Of a stretch of DNA of 64,000 bases, positions 45,814 through 60,300 are shown piece by piece (the first letter of the stretch is position 1; every line of letters starts with the position of its first letter). Where the stretch lies: positions 28,578,501-28,642,500 of the forward strand of contig NC_092672.1 in the NCBI RefSeq assembly GCF_964355755.1, written 5' to 3'. The notes under the pieces were generated by a model. That model worked only from the letters and a program-made list of their open reading frames with translations. It was not told the origin of the DNA and did not search any database. This DNA is from Antedon mediterranea (taxonomy: Eukaryota > Echinodermata > Crinoidea > Comatulida > Antedonidae). The translations under genes and the position numbers were made by a program.

Positions 45814-46941
45814 TAATTTGGTTCAACCATTAGCAAAGATTCCAGACAAACTTGTGTCCATACTTACTCGTCAAAAAAGATTTGCAGTTTTTAAAATAGC
45901 ATGCGTTTAAAGTATTTCTATTATCTAACTATTGTCCGTTGGTTGACTTTGTAATCAACCAAGCAGAAAGGTAACAACAGTTTAAAAATGTCAAGACGTG
46001 ACCACAATGGGACGGATTACTGTCGCTATTGAATTTACTCATAGCGGTTCTGCTCTGATTTGTTTAATAAAAGAGGTACTTGAGCCATGTCAATAGCATT
46101 CGGAAATTCACTTAAAATATTAATGATTAAAAGCAGTTTTGCTATTAAAAGAATTTAATCACCAAAGCTTATATAACGCCCTCTCTTGATTTACTGATAA
46201 AATGTTTCACTCGCGAGTTATATACGATTATTATTCGTGCAAAAACACACGAGAACAAAAATAACATGAACCTAAAAATAATATTTTACTTGTCAATTCT
46301 GTATTAATAGCTGTTGAGTCTAACAGTAATTCATAGTTTCGGTTGGTGACTTTTTGCCCGACATTCAAGTATTCGATTTTTAAAAAAAAGTCGTATTTTA
46401 AATATGAGACTATAGCTACCTGGTTAGAATAGTTCGTTTCAATCCAATTCAATGTTTCGACGATACAATTTGTGTTTCTTATTTTGTCATCTTATTATTG
46501 ATTTGACAATATGATATAAGGTTTATGATTATTATTCATAATGGCATTTTGAAAGAATTTGTATTTATATCGATTTCATAATATAGTTGTGATTTTCGCT
46601 GTATGAATTTTGAATGTATCAATTTAATATTACTCTACACTCCCACGCATCACAAATTCAGATATGAGAAATTCAAGTTATTTTATGTATTCACAGTCAC
46701 CTATATATTCGAACATCAATATTCTAGTTACATATATTATTTCTTTTTTATATAGTGGAAAATGTGACCAAAATAATTGGTTTCTGATTGTCCCTATCAC
46801 GGAGCTAACCTTTTATTACGAAGGTCGTGGAATTTACACTACTAATTTGTTGTAAACCTTTTGTCAATATCAGAGTCAACGATTTTCCATACTCCTCTGA
46901 TAACGAACGACAAATTCGTGATCGTCCTGTATAAACATGTC
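45814..46941. other. Intergenic between divergent genes F (-) and G (+), no gene recognised
   Basis: No supported coding region; presumably includes the gene F promoter. Confidence 0.4.
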
Positions 46942-47097
46942 TTAAGCTCTGTCTACACTATCCAACTAGTTTGACAAAAGAAATGTGATGTGCTCTATAT
47001 GGTAGTGATATGCCCAAATATGGTAGTGATATAACACCATCATGGCCACATCACATTTTTTTGTCACATAAAGTTTGATATTTTGGACAGAGCTTTA
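46942..47097. mobile_element. MITE with TTAAGCTCTGTCTA ends, copy 1
   Basis: Left TTAAGCTCTGTCTACACTAT, right GGACAGAGCTTTAA. The internal ATATGGTAGTGATAT block is present twice. The second family member is at 54858-54977. Confidence 0.7.
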
Positions 47098-47379
47098 ATT
47101 ATTCTTACTTCACACACAAGCATGTACAGTATGTCTTTCATGTGAATAATGTATCGTTTTAATTATTCACGTTGTGTTCGTTCCTTTTGGTCAACGTCGT
47201 TTTCACAAATTGCAAACATGCATAATACGACTATATTGCATTCTCAAAAGTTTCTTGATTTCAATCAATTTATTTCGAGTGAATAGACAAATGCACGTGT
47301 TTATGATACCAATTAACTCGTAATTTATTAATATTGTTGACAATAAAAATCAACGAAATATTGGTTAATTTAGTGTTAA

Positions 47380-47696
47380 TTAAAGATGTATTGTCTGAAA
47401 TTTTTTTTGGATTCTTTTTGTTGAATATGCTATTTTAAAGTCAAATAATAAATATTCAGTTTGACCAAAAATTGGATCGAAAAAAAAACTATTTACCTGA
47501 AAAAATTGTAATTTAAAGCAAAACATAGTCAAAATGTGTTTTGGTTGAATTTTACGATTTATTTTGTCATTTTACATTATTATTATTTTTTTTTTTACAG
47601 AAGAGATTAAACTTTATTAAAACTACAAAATAACTTATTCAAAGTCTGATTTCATTATTCTTCATTTTCATGTTAATGGGGAAAATACATCTTTAA
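47380..47696. mobile_element. MITE-like element, inverted ends ATTAAAGATGTATT / AAATACATCTTTAA
   Basis: Shares its ends and a GACCAAAAATTGGATCGAAA block with 8701-8925. No coding frame. Confidence 0.65.
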
Positions 47697-48304
47697 AGCA
47701 TGCAGAAGTATACATTGTACAGAGCGGATTATTTGAGACCGTAATAGCAAATCGTGTACATTAATGATTGCTGAACAATGTGACAGAACCTGTGTTTGTG
47801 ACTACACGTATTGTGTACAGTACCGTACGTCATATCTCACATTAAATATTAGTTGTAATTTTAATTAACAAAGCAAACGAAATTGGGTGAATATGATCGT
47901 GTTGACAATTATTTGTACAAACATATAATACGCATGACATCATACGTGGTCGGTACAATCGGGAAGTTCATTACGACGGCGGTTGAGGAAACGATATTAT
48001 TCTTCAATTGATCAAACTAGCTTATTAAGAAATTCTCGTCACGTGATGATTTTGCAGACCTATGGCTAAACACACTGAAATACGTGTAATTCAATCGCGT
48101 GGTTCTAAAATGTAGAACTTTCTATTATTGGTTAATATAACATTTTTGTTTTCTTAATATGAATGATTTACATTTTCCTTGATTGCTTCATCATATTCTT
48201 ATTAATTTGTTGTTGTTTATTAAAATCCAAATTATTAGGTATTTGTCAATCAAAATATAGAGAAATAATATAGTTAGGTATTTCACACGTTATGTAAGTC
48301 GTTA
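47697..48304. other. Intergenic, no gene recognised
   Basis: AT-rich; nothing supported. Confidence 0.4.
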
Positions 48305-48435
48305 CCAAAGAAACAAGGCCATATACATTTCTGCAGTCGCGCGCTCAAATTTGAGCTAGTGTTTACCGACCGACCGACCGACCGATCCACCGACCGACCG
48401 ACATAATGAGCCGTAGATTCGCACGCGACTAAATA
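48305..48435 (-). mobile_element. MITE-like element with (CGGT)n core, copy 2 (inverted relative of 41327-41434)
   Basis: In reverse complement it starts AGTCGCGTGCGAATC, carries a TCGGTCGGTCGGTGGATCGG core, then TAAACACTAGCTC, and ends GGCCTTGTTTC. It is closely matched to copy 1. Confidence 0.6.
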
Positions 48436-48884
48436 TACGTAGACGTATTTAGGGCTACCATATTTCATATATTGAACGTGTTACACTGTAGAATACTATA
48501 GACGTGTCCGTACTATTAAATCGTAGGCCTTTGTATAGTTTATTCAATAAGAATATTAAATTGAGGATTTTGGATAAGAAATAAATTTAGCCGACATATG
48601 TTCGAACCCGGCCTCAAATAAGAACATTCTATCATTATTTCAATTCAAGTTCACATTTATTTAGCAAAAGAAGATTTCTGTATTATAACCACATAACAGG
48701 CCACACTACAGTACTATACAGGCCGGGTGAATTGAATGGTTTACGAGGATATCAGTCGCGTTTGAAATCCACCGGGTTTATTTTGGACGCGATAAGTTTA
48801 CTTTAAATGGTTTTCATTTGATCATAGGAAATGTAGAAAATGAAAACAAAGAAGGATAATAGAGATCAACAGAGACCAACACTG

Positions 48885-48952
48885 TTGCTGTTATTATTTA
48901 TTTATACTGGGCGACCTCTTCAGTCAAAGACTGGTCTCCCATAGGGTCCAGA
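48885..48952 (-). mobile_element. Probable LINE 3' end fragment
   Basis: In reverse complement: CCTATGGGAGACCAGTC, then GAAGAGGTCGCCCAG and TATAAATAAATAATAA. This resembles the 3' end of CR1-type elements with an A/T-rich repeat tail. No coding part remains. Confidence 0.45.
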
Positions 48953-49682
48953 TATAACCAGTGGCTGTGTACATGTCTCGAAAGATGCACGTCATATATA
49001 TAAACTTTATTTATTCACGAGACTGATGTACAGTACAACTCATTCAATCAACATTGATTGTTTTTACACAAGTTCGTAATATTACAAAATAATCCAAGGG
49101 CCATATAAATACGAAAAAAGTAAGAAAAAAATTGAAATTGAAAAGAAAATGAGCATGAGCTAGATGTTTACATAGTCATTATCCGAGAAGACTCGTTCTA
49201 TACCAACAGAATGATAGCGTAAGTGAGCCTCGAACACTTGGTGAACGGAGTGATGGCAGTAAACTATAGGTTATCAGTTGCTTGCACTCACTCTAGGAGA
49301 ATCTAGGCCTGCCCTCGTAGCACAGGTTCCTCCAAAAAAACGACCGCTAAATCGAGGCGACGAAACACCACATAATGAAATATCCTGTAGGCCTAAGTTT
49401 TTTTTGGTTAGGAAAACAAAAAATCAATATTTAACATTATACCATATGAAAATCTTTTATTTTAATAGTAAGCCTAGGCCTAACAGACAATCGATACAAT
49501 TTGACACAAGGTAGAGCATTGATTTAATTAGCATGGTTTAGATAGATGAACCTATTAAAACGGAGGAGTAATTAAATAACAGTCATAACTTCAGTCTATT
49601 TTATTTATATTCAACCTGTTAGTGGCGGTTTCATCGCCGTTGGTTGTGAACTGAAAAAATAAAATAAACATCTTTCCCGATT

Positions 49683-49990
49683 ATCATTCATTTTCATTCA
49701 TTTATTCTTTATTTCGTAATCAAATGTACATATACAGATACAAAGCTCATTAACTAATATACATAATAAAACAATACAATAAAAATACAAACGCCCATGA
49801 ACCACTAACTGGTAATTCGTGTAGGCCTACATTAAATTCAATCTCTCGGAGTAAAAATCCCCAGTTTGCATCCATTGATAAGCCGTATAAGGTCTTTCTC
49901 ATAAGGCACATAACAAGGATATTATTAGAGTGGTTTTTTAAACTTCTAAATTTAGAACGCCAACTGTTATACCGAACAGACGAATTTTAG
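49683..49990 (-). mobile_element. 5'-truncated LINE 3' end on the minus strand
   Basis: The reverse strand encodes YNSWRSKFRSLKNHSNNIL and a following MRKTLYGLSMDAN in one frame, like the C-terminus of a LINE ORF2. It is followed by CGAAATAAAGAATAAATGAA, a poly(A) signal plus tetranucleotide-type tail. Confidence 0.55.
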
Positions 49991-51288
49991 TACATACTAC
50001 ACTACAGTGTTTTAATAGGCATATTATTCTAATCATTATTATTATGAACAATACATGTTACATATTATAAACATAAAGCGCCTGAATTACGAACGTTCTC
50101 AATCAATTATAGCAGTATTGCCATAGAGGTGTAGGCATACGTAATTGAGAGACGTTACTGTACAAATCCAGCATTATCTCATGTGAGCTCATTATGCTGC
50201 ATGAAAGAACGTGCAATTAGCATAAATATCGACAAAATTAAGAATGACACTGCTTTGAAATTGCTTCTTAGATGTGCTGTACAAGGTCGTGGAATTAAGA
50301 CGCGCGGGTATCAATGCTGATAACGTTTGTAGACAAGGATTTCCAGTAACATCTCAAATATTGGGTAAATATACATACACTTATCGACGCCTTTTAACGA
50401 TTGATTTTAAGTTTATGTACAGAAAATTGCTTGATTGTAGCCTAGAGTATCTATTAATACTAAATTAATATACGAAGTTATCAATTCTTCTGGGAGCGCT
50501 GATAGCGAACTGCACAGGATTGAAAATATTATATTCGTAGAGCTGCTGAAGAATATCAAACGATAAAACCAAAATAATGAGCCACATAGTTTCGAGGGTG
50601 AACACCTTAAACAATATTCCATATTCTCATTCTATTTTTTTTTAGTTTTAGTTGTAGGGGAGGGAGATCATACTCTCAAGTTAATTGTAGGTATATTGTA
50701 AGTGATATTATAATTTGTTAAAGAATGTAACTGAAATGCAATCCACCCAGGAGCGGTGATTTTATTTTATTGTATTATATTTTCAGTTCCACCCAAGATA
50801 GCTGATTCCCTCAGGTGTATCCAGACAATTATCATAATTATTTTCGTAGTATCATATGCAACATTCTAACTACAGTATCACATATGACATTATACTCGCG
50901 TACCAACGTTAAAAATAACTCAATTGGTACAGTTGTGACGAACGTATGACACTGTATCATGGGAACGTTTATAAGATACTGGGCAGAATTTAGATACTAC
51001 GTTAAATCGCGTGCCTATGAAGACATCTTCATTGAGTTTGCTATGACCTAATGTAAACTGTTTTATTCTGTTTAAAGGTCTTTTTGGTTTGATTACAAAT
51101 CGTACGACCTTACTATTAAATTGTTATAGATTGTAAATGATTACTAATGTTATTAATAATAAACACAAGAAGTATATATTAATGCGGCAGAGTTATACCA
51201 GCATGTACGCGTATAAGGTGTATGGTTAACTCAGTGTCAGTTATATACGATATATAACTTTAAAAATGTTTATGTTTCTATCATATAG
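49991..51288. other. Upstream of gene G, no gene recognised
   Basis: No supported coding region. The first coding exon of gene G appears to begin at an acceptor TCATATAG ending at 51288, so a 5' non-coding exon should lie in or before this stretch. Confidence 0.4.
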
Positions 51289-51299
51289 AAATATTGAAA

Positions 51300-54200
51300 A
51301 TGGGGTTCAGATCGGTGTTCCAGTCATTTATCGGCCGTTTGTTGAGGGTCAAATCAGTGGATGTATCTGGCAACGACAAACAGGAGGTTCCTGGGAAACT
51401 CTCCCGATGTCTTTCTACCCTGGATTTGGTATCCTTAGGCGTTGGCAGTTGCATGGGAACCGGAATGTACGTAGTGTCCGGTTTGGTGGCAAGGGAAATG
51501 GCTGGACCGGGGGTAATCATTTCATTTATGATAGCAGCTCTAGCCTCTATATTATCAGGTAAGTTACGTTTTTATATACAAAAAAATGTCTAATTATGTA
51601 CATCGGTGATGGTATTCAGTCCACGAACACCCACACATTTTTATATGAACCTTTGTTGGTGGTGTGTTGATATTATTGGTTACGGCTTTTGTACGCGCGT
51701 TCAAATGTTGATGATAATAATAATACTTTTGTACGCGCATGTTCAAAGACCTTGTAACATTTATTTACTTAAATACTCATAAGAAATACCAATAAAGCAT
51801 AGTTTAACCGCATTATTCAATACACGCGTGACATAAAACATCGTGCATAATAATTACATCACTCTGACCCTGAAATATTATGACTGCTTTAATTTGATAC
51901 TTAACACAGTATCCTCATAATTATAGTTATGCAACCTAAATTAGAATGCTATTTAAACCTCAACTCAGCTAAACTATTTTTTAAAATTTATTGACATTAC
52001 CACAGGGTAATTTGGTCTCCTGATTAAAAAACACAACTCTTGCAGGCCTACTGTACAATGTATGGCTAACATATTTGATAGATACAGAGAATGTAATAAT
52101 ATTTCTAATCATAAGTTTGTCATAATGTCGAATTCTTTTCATATCTTATTGCAATTTATATCCGCTAATCTTCTTCTCGATACAGTGGACTCAGGGTGTC
52201 CGAGCAGCAGCTGTCGTTAACGATAAGGTTCCCCCGTGCCTAACGATCATGTGCCAATCTATCTGTTGCCATGGTTGTACGACCAGTCTTTGCTGTTACT
52301 CCATCCATCCATCTTAGCTTGTCCTCTTGACCGTTTACCTTGCACAGCTCCCATTAAAATATCTTGTTCTAGTCCCCGGTATCTAGCCGAAAAGTTGTAA
52401 TTATTGTCTTTCAACAAATTCCATAAGCCTCCGTTTTGTCCGATCTTATCCAATTAAATTCCATATTATTGAAATGTGTGTTTTTCTGAGACTACAGCAC
52501 AATTAAATAAAAAACGAAACAAAACAGAAGAGTACACAGCCATCCTCTAACATTCAGTGCTGTAATGGCAGATGGAAGAATTAAGAAATGCTATTTCGTA
52601 TCGTAATTTCAAGTTCAACTCATCCTCTCTTTAAAACAATTGATGACGCGCACATTTATTATAGTTCACGAGCCAGATTCACAATTATTATTGTAGGTTT
52701 TGCCAAATGAAAAATTAACTATTTTGTTAGTTAAACAATACACGGCACAACAATCGTTCGAATATAAATCGTGCCAGACTACATTATAATGCCTTATGTC
52801 GGTATAAGGTAGGCAATAGAGTCTAGTAAATAAGCAATTTGGCAAACCAATATGGCAAATACGTGCTTCTGTGTTCTGTGTGTAGAGTAACTTAAAATTA
52901 TGCTGTGGAATTGGTTGAAGACAGTCTGTAGTTAAATTTATCGAGCATTAAGATATCAGAACCGATACCACAATGACACAAATCATAATCATTTTCAGTG
53001 TTGTCAGCATTGGCATTTTGAACGTTCAACATTATTACATCACCATGATAATTAGACGTCATAACCATCTGCATAGTCAGGTTTGCTAATTAATATCTAA
53101 TATTTAATCATCATATTTCCATCAACATATTCGTTGTTAACACTCTTATCATTATCATATTCTTCGTCGTCATTGTCTTCATATACATTAATCATCGTCA
53201 TCATCACGATCGTTATCATTGATGTCATTACCGTTATCATTAATGTTATAAAAATAATCTTCATCATTATCATTTTCAAAAGCCTCATCTGCATATTCTT
53301 AAATGCATATTATTTTTGTATTATTGTTTTATTACAAGAGCCAATTACAGGATAGATACTATTTTATTATTTTATTATTTTATTTTATTTTATTATCGTG
53401 CTTATAAACCAAGTCTCATTCGAGGCTTGATGAGTGGAGTTGAAAGAGTCTTGAATAACAACCCTGGTAATAGGTAAAGATTGAACCCTTGGACCTTGAG
53501 ATTGGAAGGAAAGTACCTTAATCAACAAGCTACAGCTCCACTACTATTAACATTATTCTATTGTTTTTAATTATTATTATTATTATTATTATTATTAATC
53601 TTCATTAGCATAATCACTGTGACTAGTCATTGCAACCATTTATCATCACCATAATTCAGCATCTAAAAAGTAAAACCGGTAATAGACGAAACCACTTCAA
53701 TAGATTGTTAAACTATCGACAAACTCATCACGTATTACCAAAATGTACACTTCATGTCAACAACATTCACGGCTTAGTGACGAAAATGACGTCATACGTG
53801 ACGACACAAACATGACACATTCTCAAACATTAGCAAACACAAACATGATTTAGTCAAGAGAGACTATCAATAATTTTAATTAGAAATTCTCTTTTATCTT
53901 ATTCAATGCAATCATTTTTATAATGTTATTCTGGAAACAGTGTGCTTATTATACGGTACTTATACAATATTTAAGCTTAGGGTTTGCGAATTTTCTTTTT
54001 CTCTTTGTACGTTTGTTGATATGGATGAAATTTCCGAAATAAAAGAAAATGAATATAATTATAAGAGAGGACGATCATTTGTATGCACTCATCCACAAAC
54101 ATGGGTTAGGAAATTGTTTCAAACTACAAATTATAGTCGAGCTAACGTATTTTACCCTGTTTGATCTTTGACCTGTGTTAAAGCCCATTGGACGGCAAGA

Positions 54201-57200
54201 AAATGACGTTATATATTTTTCCGATTCCCAACCCCCCCCCCATCCCACCAAAAAATACAATAATATAATGTAAACAGCGCAAACATTTAAACAGAAAGAA
54301 AGTACTCAATTTAATTATTTAATCTCATCTAAAAATATGTTTCCATCTCGAGAACAGTCTTATTAAAGGTAATTACGATATTACGTATTCACTTTAAGCG
54401 TGGTTCCCACTAGCGACGCAACGCAAGGACGTAACGCAACGCAAGTGAATTGACCAATCACAAGTGATGGCTTATTCGCTTTTGATTGCTAACTGTCTAT
54501 AACTTCGCCTGTCATTGGTTAAAACGCTTGCGTTGCGTTTACGTCCTTGCGTTACGTTCTAGTGGGAACCAAGCTTTAGTTCGACCAATATGATACGTAA
54601 CAGTACAAATGATACTGAAATACATGATAGAATTTTGTTATTTCGTCATCTATAGTGACACGAATGCATTTAACTGAATTGAATTAGGTTATTGCATAAC
54701 AATTGTAAACCATATCGATTTCTAAATTAAATATCACGAATTTCTAATTTTAATAAACATACAAATCCAATACTATTTTTCAGTGCTATGCTGATTCCAA
54801 AGATGAATCGAATAATAAATATTATAATGATATTTATGTCAGGTGATAGTTATTTGCTAAAGCTCTGTCTACACTATCAAACTAGTTTGACAAAAAAGAA
54901 AGGTGTGATGTGTTCAAATATGGTAGTGATATGACGTCACCGTGTGTATTACGGGCACACCACATTAGACAGAGCTTACCACTACATTATCCTCGTCTAA
55001 ATTATGTATAATTATGTAAATATATATAATCATTTATATCATAAGAACAGTCCCATATCCCAATTAGTATATCTCGCTTCCTCACCGCCTAATTGCACAT
55101 GATTTACAAAGTGATAGTAAACATAAAAAACACAGAAAAACACACTGCAGCAAGAATGAATGAGCTCGATATAAAAGGGCATGGAACTACAAGCAAATTG
55201 CTTAGTTTTCATCTTAAATTGTGAAAGATTATTTGAATTTCTCAGTATTCTACCGTTGCATTCACACATAGAAGGTGGAATTAGATCTGCTGTTCTGATA
55301 GATTTATGAAGGTGGTGGGCCAATTTACGGCAGTGTTGTGTTCCACTCACGACAGTGTCCAACCACAGCAGTGTTCCACCCACAGCAGCGTTCAACCTAC
55401 AGTAGTGTTCCATCTACTGCGGTGTTCTAAACACAGCAGTGTTTCCCCCTACTGCAGTGTTCAACTCTAAAATAATACAATATCGTAATAAGAACAAACA
55501 GAAATGTTGATAATACAAATGATTTCATTCGAATGACTTCAAATACCACATTCATGTCACCGATTAAAAGTCCTTTATGAGTGTTACAAAATCAACATTC
55601 AATTTTTTTCTCTCATTGAATCGTTCATCTATATGTTAAATTATTCAAGACTTAAAATCGATTTTTAGGATTTTATTACTGCGTTAGCTACGTAACGCAT
55701 GCAGCTGCATTTCAATCTATAATATCATCTGTCTCACGCGTATATTATTTTTTTTATTCAAAAAACATCTAGTAATATAATTTAATACCATACACAATTT
55801 ATTATAAAACCGGACTGTTAATTATTGATTTTTTCTTATTTAAATGCTTGCAACATAGAACACGTTTAGTTTATAAATGCAATTCAGGATGAGGATTCTG
55901 TTATATTTGAAATGTGTTCTAGCATTTGTCCGACAAAGTAAAACAAAATGATGATGGTGATGATGATGATACGAGTAAGAAATTGATGATGATACGAGTA
56001 AGAAATTGATGATGATACGAGTAAGAAATTGATGATGATACGAGTAAGAAATTGATGATGATACGAGTAAGAAATTGATGATGATACGAGTAAGAAATTG
56101 ATGATGATACGAGTAAGAAATTGATGATGATACGAGTAAGAAATTGATGATGATACGAGTAAGAAATTGATGATGATACGAGTAAGAAATTGATGATGAT
56201 ACGAGTAAGAAATTGATGATGATACGAGTAAGAAATTGATGATGATACGAGTAAGAAATTGATGATGATACGAGTAAGAAATTGATGATGATACGAGTAA
56301 GAAATTGATGATGATACGAGTAAGAAATTGATGATGATACGAGTAAGAAATTGATGATGATACGAGTAAGAAATTGATGATGATACGAGTAAGAAATTGA
56401 TGATGATACGAGTAAGAAATTGATGATGATACGAGTAAGAAATTGATGATGATACGAGTAAGAAATTGATGATGATACGAGTAAGAAATTGATGATGATA
56501 CGAGTAAGAAATTGATGATGATACGAGTAAGAAATTGATGATGATACGAGTAAGAAATTGATGATGATACGAGTAAGAAATTGATGATGATACGAGTAAG
56601 AAATTGATGATGATACGAGTAAGAAATTGATGATGATACGAGTAAGAAATTGATGATGATACGAGTAAGAAATTGATGATGATACGAGTAAGAAATTGAT
56701 GATGATACGAGTAAGAAATTGATGATGATACGAGTAAGAAATTGATGATGATACGAGTAAGAAATTGATGATGATACGAGTAAGAAATTGATGATGATAC
56801 GAGTAAGAAATTGATGGTGATACGAGTAAGAAATTGATGGTGATACGAGTAAGAAATTGATGGTGATACGAGTAAGAAATTGATGGTGATACGAGTAAGA
56901 AATTGATGGTGATACGAGTAAGAAATTGATGGTGATACGAGTAAGAAATTGATGGTGATACGAGTAAGAAATTGATGGTGATACGAGTAAGAAATTGATG
57001 GTGATACGAGTAAGAAATTGATGGTGATGATGATGATACGAGTAAGAAATTTATGATGATACGAGTAAGAAATTGATGATGATGATGATGGGAGTAAGAA
57101 ATTGATGATGATGATGGGAGTAAGACATTGATGGTGATGATGATGATGATGATGGGAGTAAGAAATTGATGATGATGATGATGATGGGAGTAAGAAATTG

Positions 57201-57266
57201 ATGATGATGATGATGATGGGAGTAAGAAATTGATGATGATAATGATGATGATGATACGAGTAAGAA

Positions 57267-57316
<50 letters not shown>

Positions 57317-60300
57317 AAGAAATTGATGATGATAATTATGACGATGATGATACGAGTAAGAATTCATGATGATACATTTTATGAATATGATTATGCGGAT
57401 GTAGAAGATGAGGATTAAGATCATGTTGCTGATGATAGTGATGATGTTAATAATGATGATAATATTGTAATGACAATGAGGATGTCTGAAAACATTTTTA
57501 CTTGAAGAATTAGATTTCCCTGAACATTATATTTAAGTACATTGTTATTCCACCGAAATTATACCATTGCTTAGATTATAGGCTTACTACAAACAAATAA
57601 ACAAAGTTAAATTAACGAAATAGAAGAATTATCGTCTTATTTGTAGAATAATTGACGGTAACGAGACATAATAGGCACTTTCATGGCACGCACGTGACCT
57701 CCGCATTTAAATTAATGCTCAAAATTAATCCACATTATCATAATGGAATTCTTCCAGTTATCTACGAGCCGCTCGATGTATCGCTGTTTTACAAGTATTT
57801 ATGGAAATACCGTTGATTAAAATTTGCCTGTGTGCAATGATCTGTACACGTTGTAAAGAGAAAGCCTAGGCTCGTGTTTAGAATCTGTAGTTGACAGTGT
57901 AATTTATGATAGCCTAGGTATAAACGGACTACAGCTACTACGAATCAATAAATAATCAACGCCCGAAGCTACGAATATTTAAATGATGTGTGCAGCATGT
58001 ATTTTTGGCGCGCTGCTGCAGACGACACTTATTTCCCAGAAGTGTAAATTCACATTTAAAAAATGTTTTATTGGTTCTTTATGTTGTTAAAATGTGCTAT
58101 ATATGTCAATAATGCCTGTCAAAATATACGATTTGTATTTGATAAATAGTGTTAGAAAATTCCACGTTTAGGCCTATATTTCAATTGGATTTATCGAGTC
58201 AGTGCTTGTTCTGCTTCTCTGTGAAGGTGTCAAGTTAACAACATAAATTATGCAGGATCGTTTAATTAATTATTGAAAAAATATCAAACACAGGCAACTA
58301 GGCAAATTCCAGAATATTAAATGCTACCACCATAAATTTCCCTGCGCCAGTACGGCGAGCGCAGTGTTAATATTTTATCGAACACCGCAAATGGCTTTCT
58401 GACATGTAGGCCTAACCTGCTCAGCATAGCGCCCGTTCAGGCTTAATTATTTACTCGGGTAGCATTATTATATTTTTTCCTATGAGGTTAAGGCAGAAAT
58501 CATGAATAATTCATTACCTTAATTATTGTCTATTACAGTATAAAGAATTGCAAGATAGATGATCTACTTCCTAATTATTGATTCCTACCCACCAACAATA
58601 GTGATAACTGTGCCTAAAACCAACTTACTCTGGCAAATAAGAAGCCTGACAACAACTCAGAATTACGGAAAGAGAAATTAAACACAGTAGACATTTATTC
58701 AATTAACTATTGCAATTTGCGGTAACCGACCTATAAACCACATCTCCGTACTTACTTAAGTTATTATTATGTTAAATAAACGATTAAGTGTAATACATTG
58801 ATTACTTAACGCGTGTTGACGCAAAATGAATGACGTTGTTGACACTAAAAAGCATTACAGGAATTCCAATGCGTTTATGCCAAGCGTTGACAAATGTGTA
58901 AACGCGTTAGAATTGCTCCATCTGGAACACCTTAATGATGCACAGTTACACTTTAGGTATGAAACTTGAACACATAGGCCCTACAATATTATTTCAGAAA
59001 CATGTAAATTAAAATGCGTCAAAACCAACTTTTTCTTTTATCTGTTTGAAAAATTCAATGATTCTCTTTAACATTTGTCTTTAACGTTTTCCTTCGATCG
59101 AGGAATGAGTAGTAATACTGATTAAACCTAACATTTTTTTAGAATCGCCCACCCACGCGCGCAATACAATCTTCTCCAGCTTTTTAATTTTTTAGGTTCA
59201 TTGGTATGTATTTGATAAAATAATAACATGGCAACATTCTCAAGCTTTTTAAAATTGTTGGATTCATTTGTATGTAGGCCTATTTCATAACATCTTTTAA
59301 ATCCGACGGAGGTTCGATCCAAATTAAGATACAACGCATTAAATCGAAAATATGCCAACAGATTCAAATTTATTCTGTAAAAAAACCCCCAAAAATTGAA
59401 GGAATTAAATGGCAGCTCCGATTTTAAAATGTATTTTGTATTTAAACATTGGTTAAAAAAACATTGGTAATAAACCCACTTATTTGGAGTCGTGGATTCA
59501 AGACCTTTAAAAATAGTGCTCCTAAATGACTTTTTTTCAAACATGTTAAATCCGGAGCTACCCTTCCAATTGTAAATTTTTGTTATGATTTCAGGCGTTT
59601 GTTACGCTGAATTTGGAGTTAGAGTACCGAAAACCACCGGATCAGCCTATATGTACAGTTACGTCACAGTAGGAGAGTTCTGCGCATTTGTGATTGGATG
59701 GAATCTTATATTAGAATATCTTATTGGTACAGCAGCTGGTGCTAGTGCATTAAGTAGCTGTTTTGATTCTCTGTTTCAACACTCATATAGTAATTTTATG
59801 ATGGATAATGTCGGAGGGTTTGGAATACATAGTAAGTAACCTTCACAGTGTGTTTTCCCCTCCTCCCCGCCCTCCTCCCTCTCTTTCATAATGTTATACG
59901 CTGACCACTAACAGTAAAGATATTTTGGTTTTCAGCGACCCCGGTTCGAATCATACCTCTCCTTAATTTTGTATCATTATTAAATTACAAACTTAATCCT
60001 ATGTGGTTAAATAAAATAATAAACGTGTGTTTGAATCATTTCAGATAAAACATACCCCGATGTCTTGGCTATGCTCATCGCTATCATTATGACGTTGGTC
60101 ATCGCAGCTGGGGTTCAAAAGTCAATTTTGTTCAACAACGTACTCAATATAATTAACGTAGCTGCTTGGGTCTTTATTATCGTAGCAGGACTGTTTTTTG
60201 CTAATGGTGAAAACTGGAGAGAAAATGGATTCTTTCCCTACGGTTTCTCAGGGGTAAGATTGTAACATTAAAAAAAATAAACGCCTATACATTATGTGAC

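Noticed and set aside
55919-57424. 501-codon antisense open frame made of [12 protein letters not shown]-type repeats
   Set aside because: It is the translation of the 23-bp DNA array; all three frames give the same cyclic peptide and there is no non-repeat coding sequence.
59930-59965. GGTTCGAATC resembling a tRNA B-box within intron 2 of gene G
   Set aside because: No matching A-box, acceptor stem or cloverleaf could be seen; at most a degraded SINE remnant.
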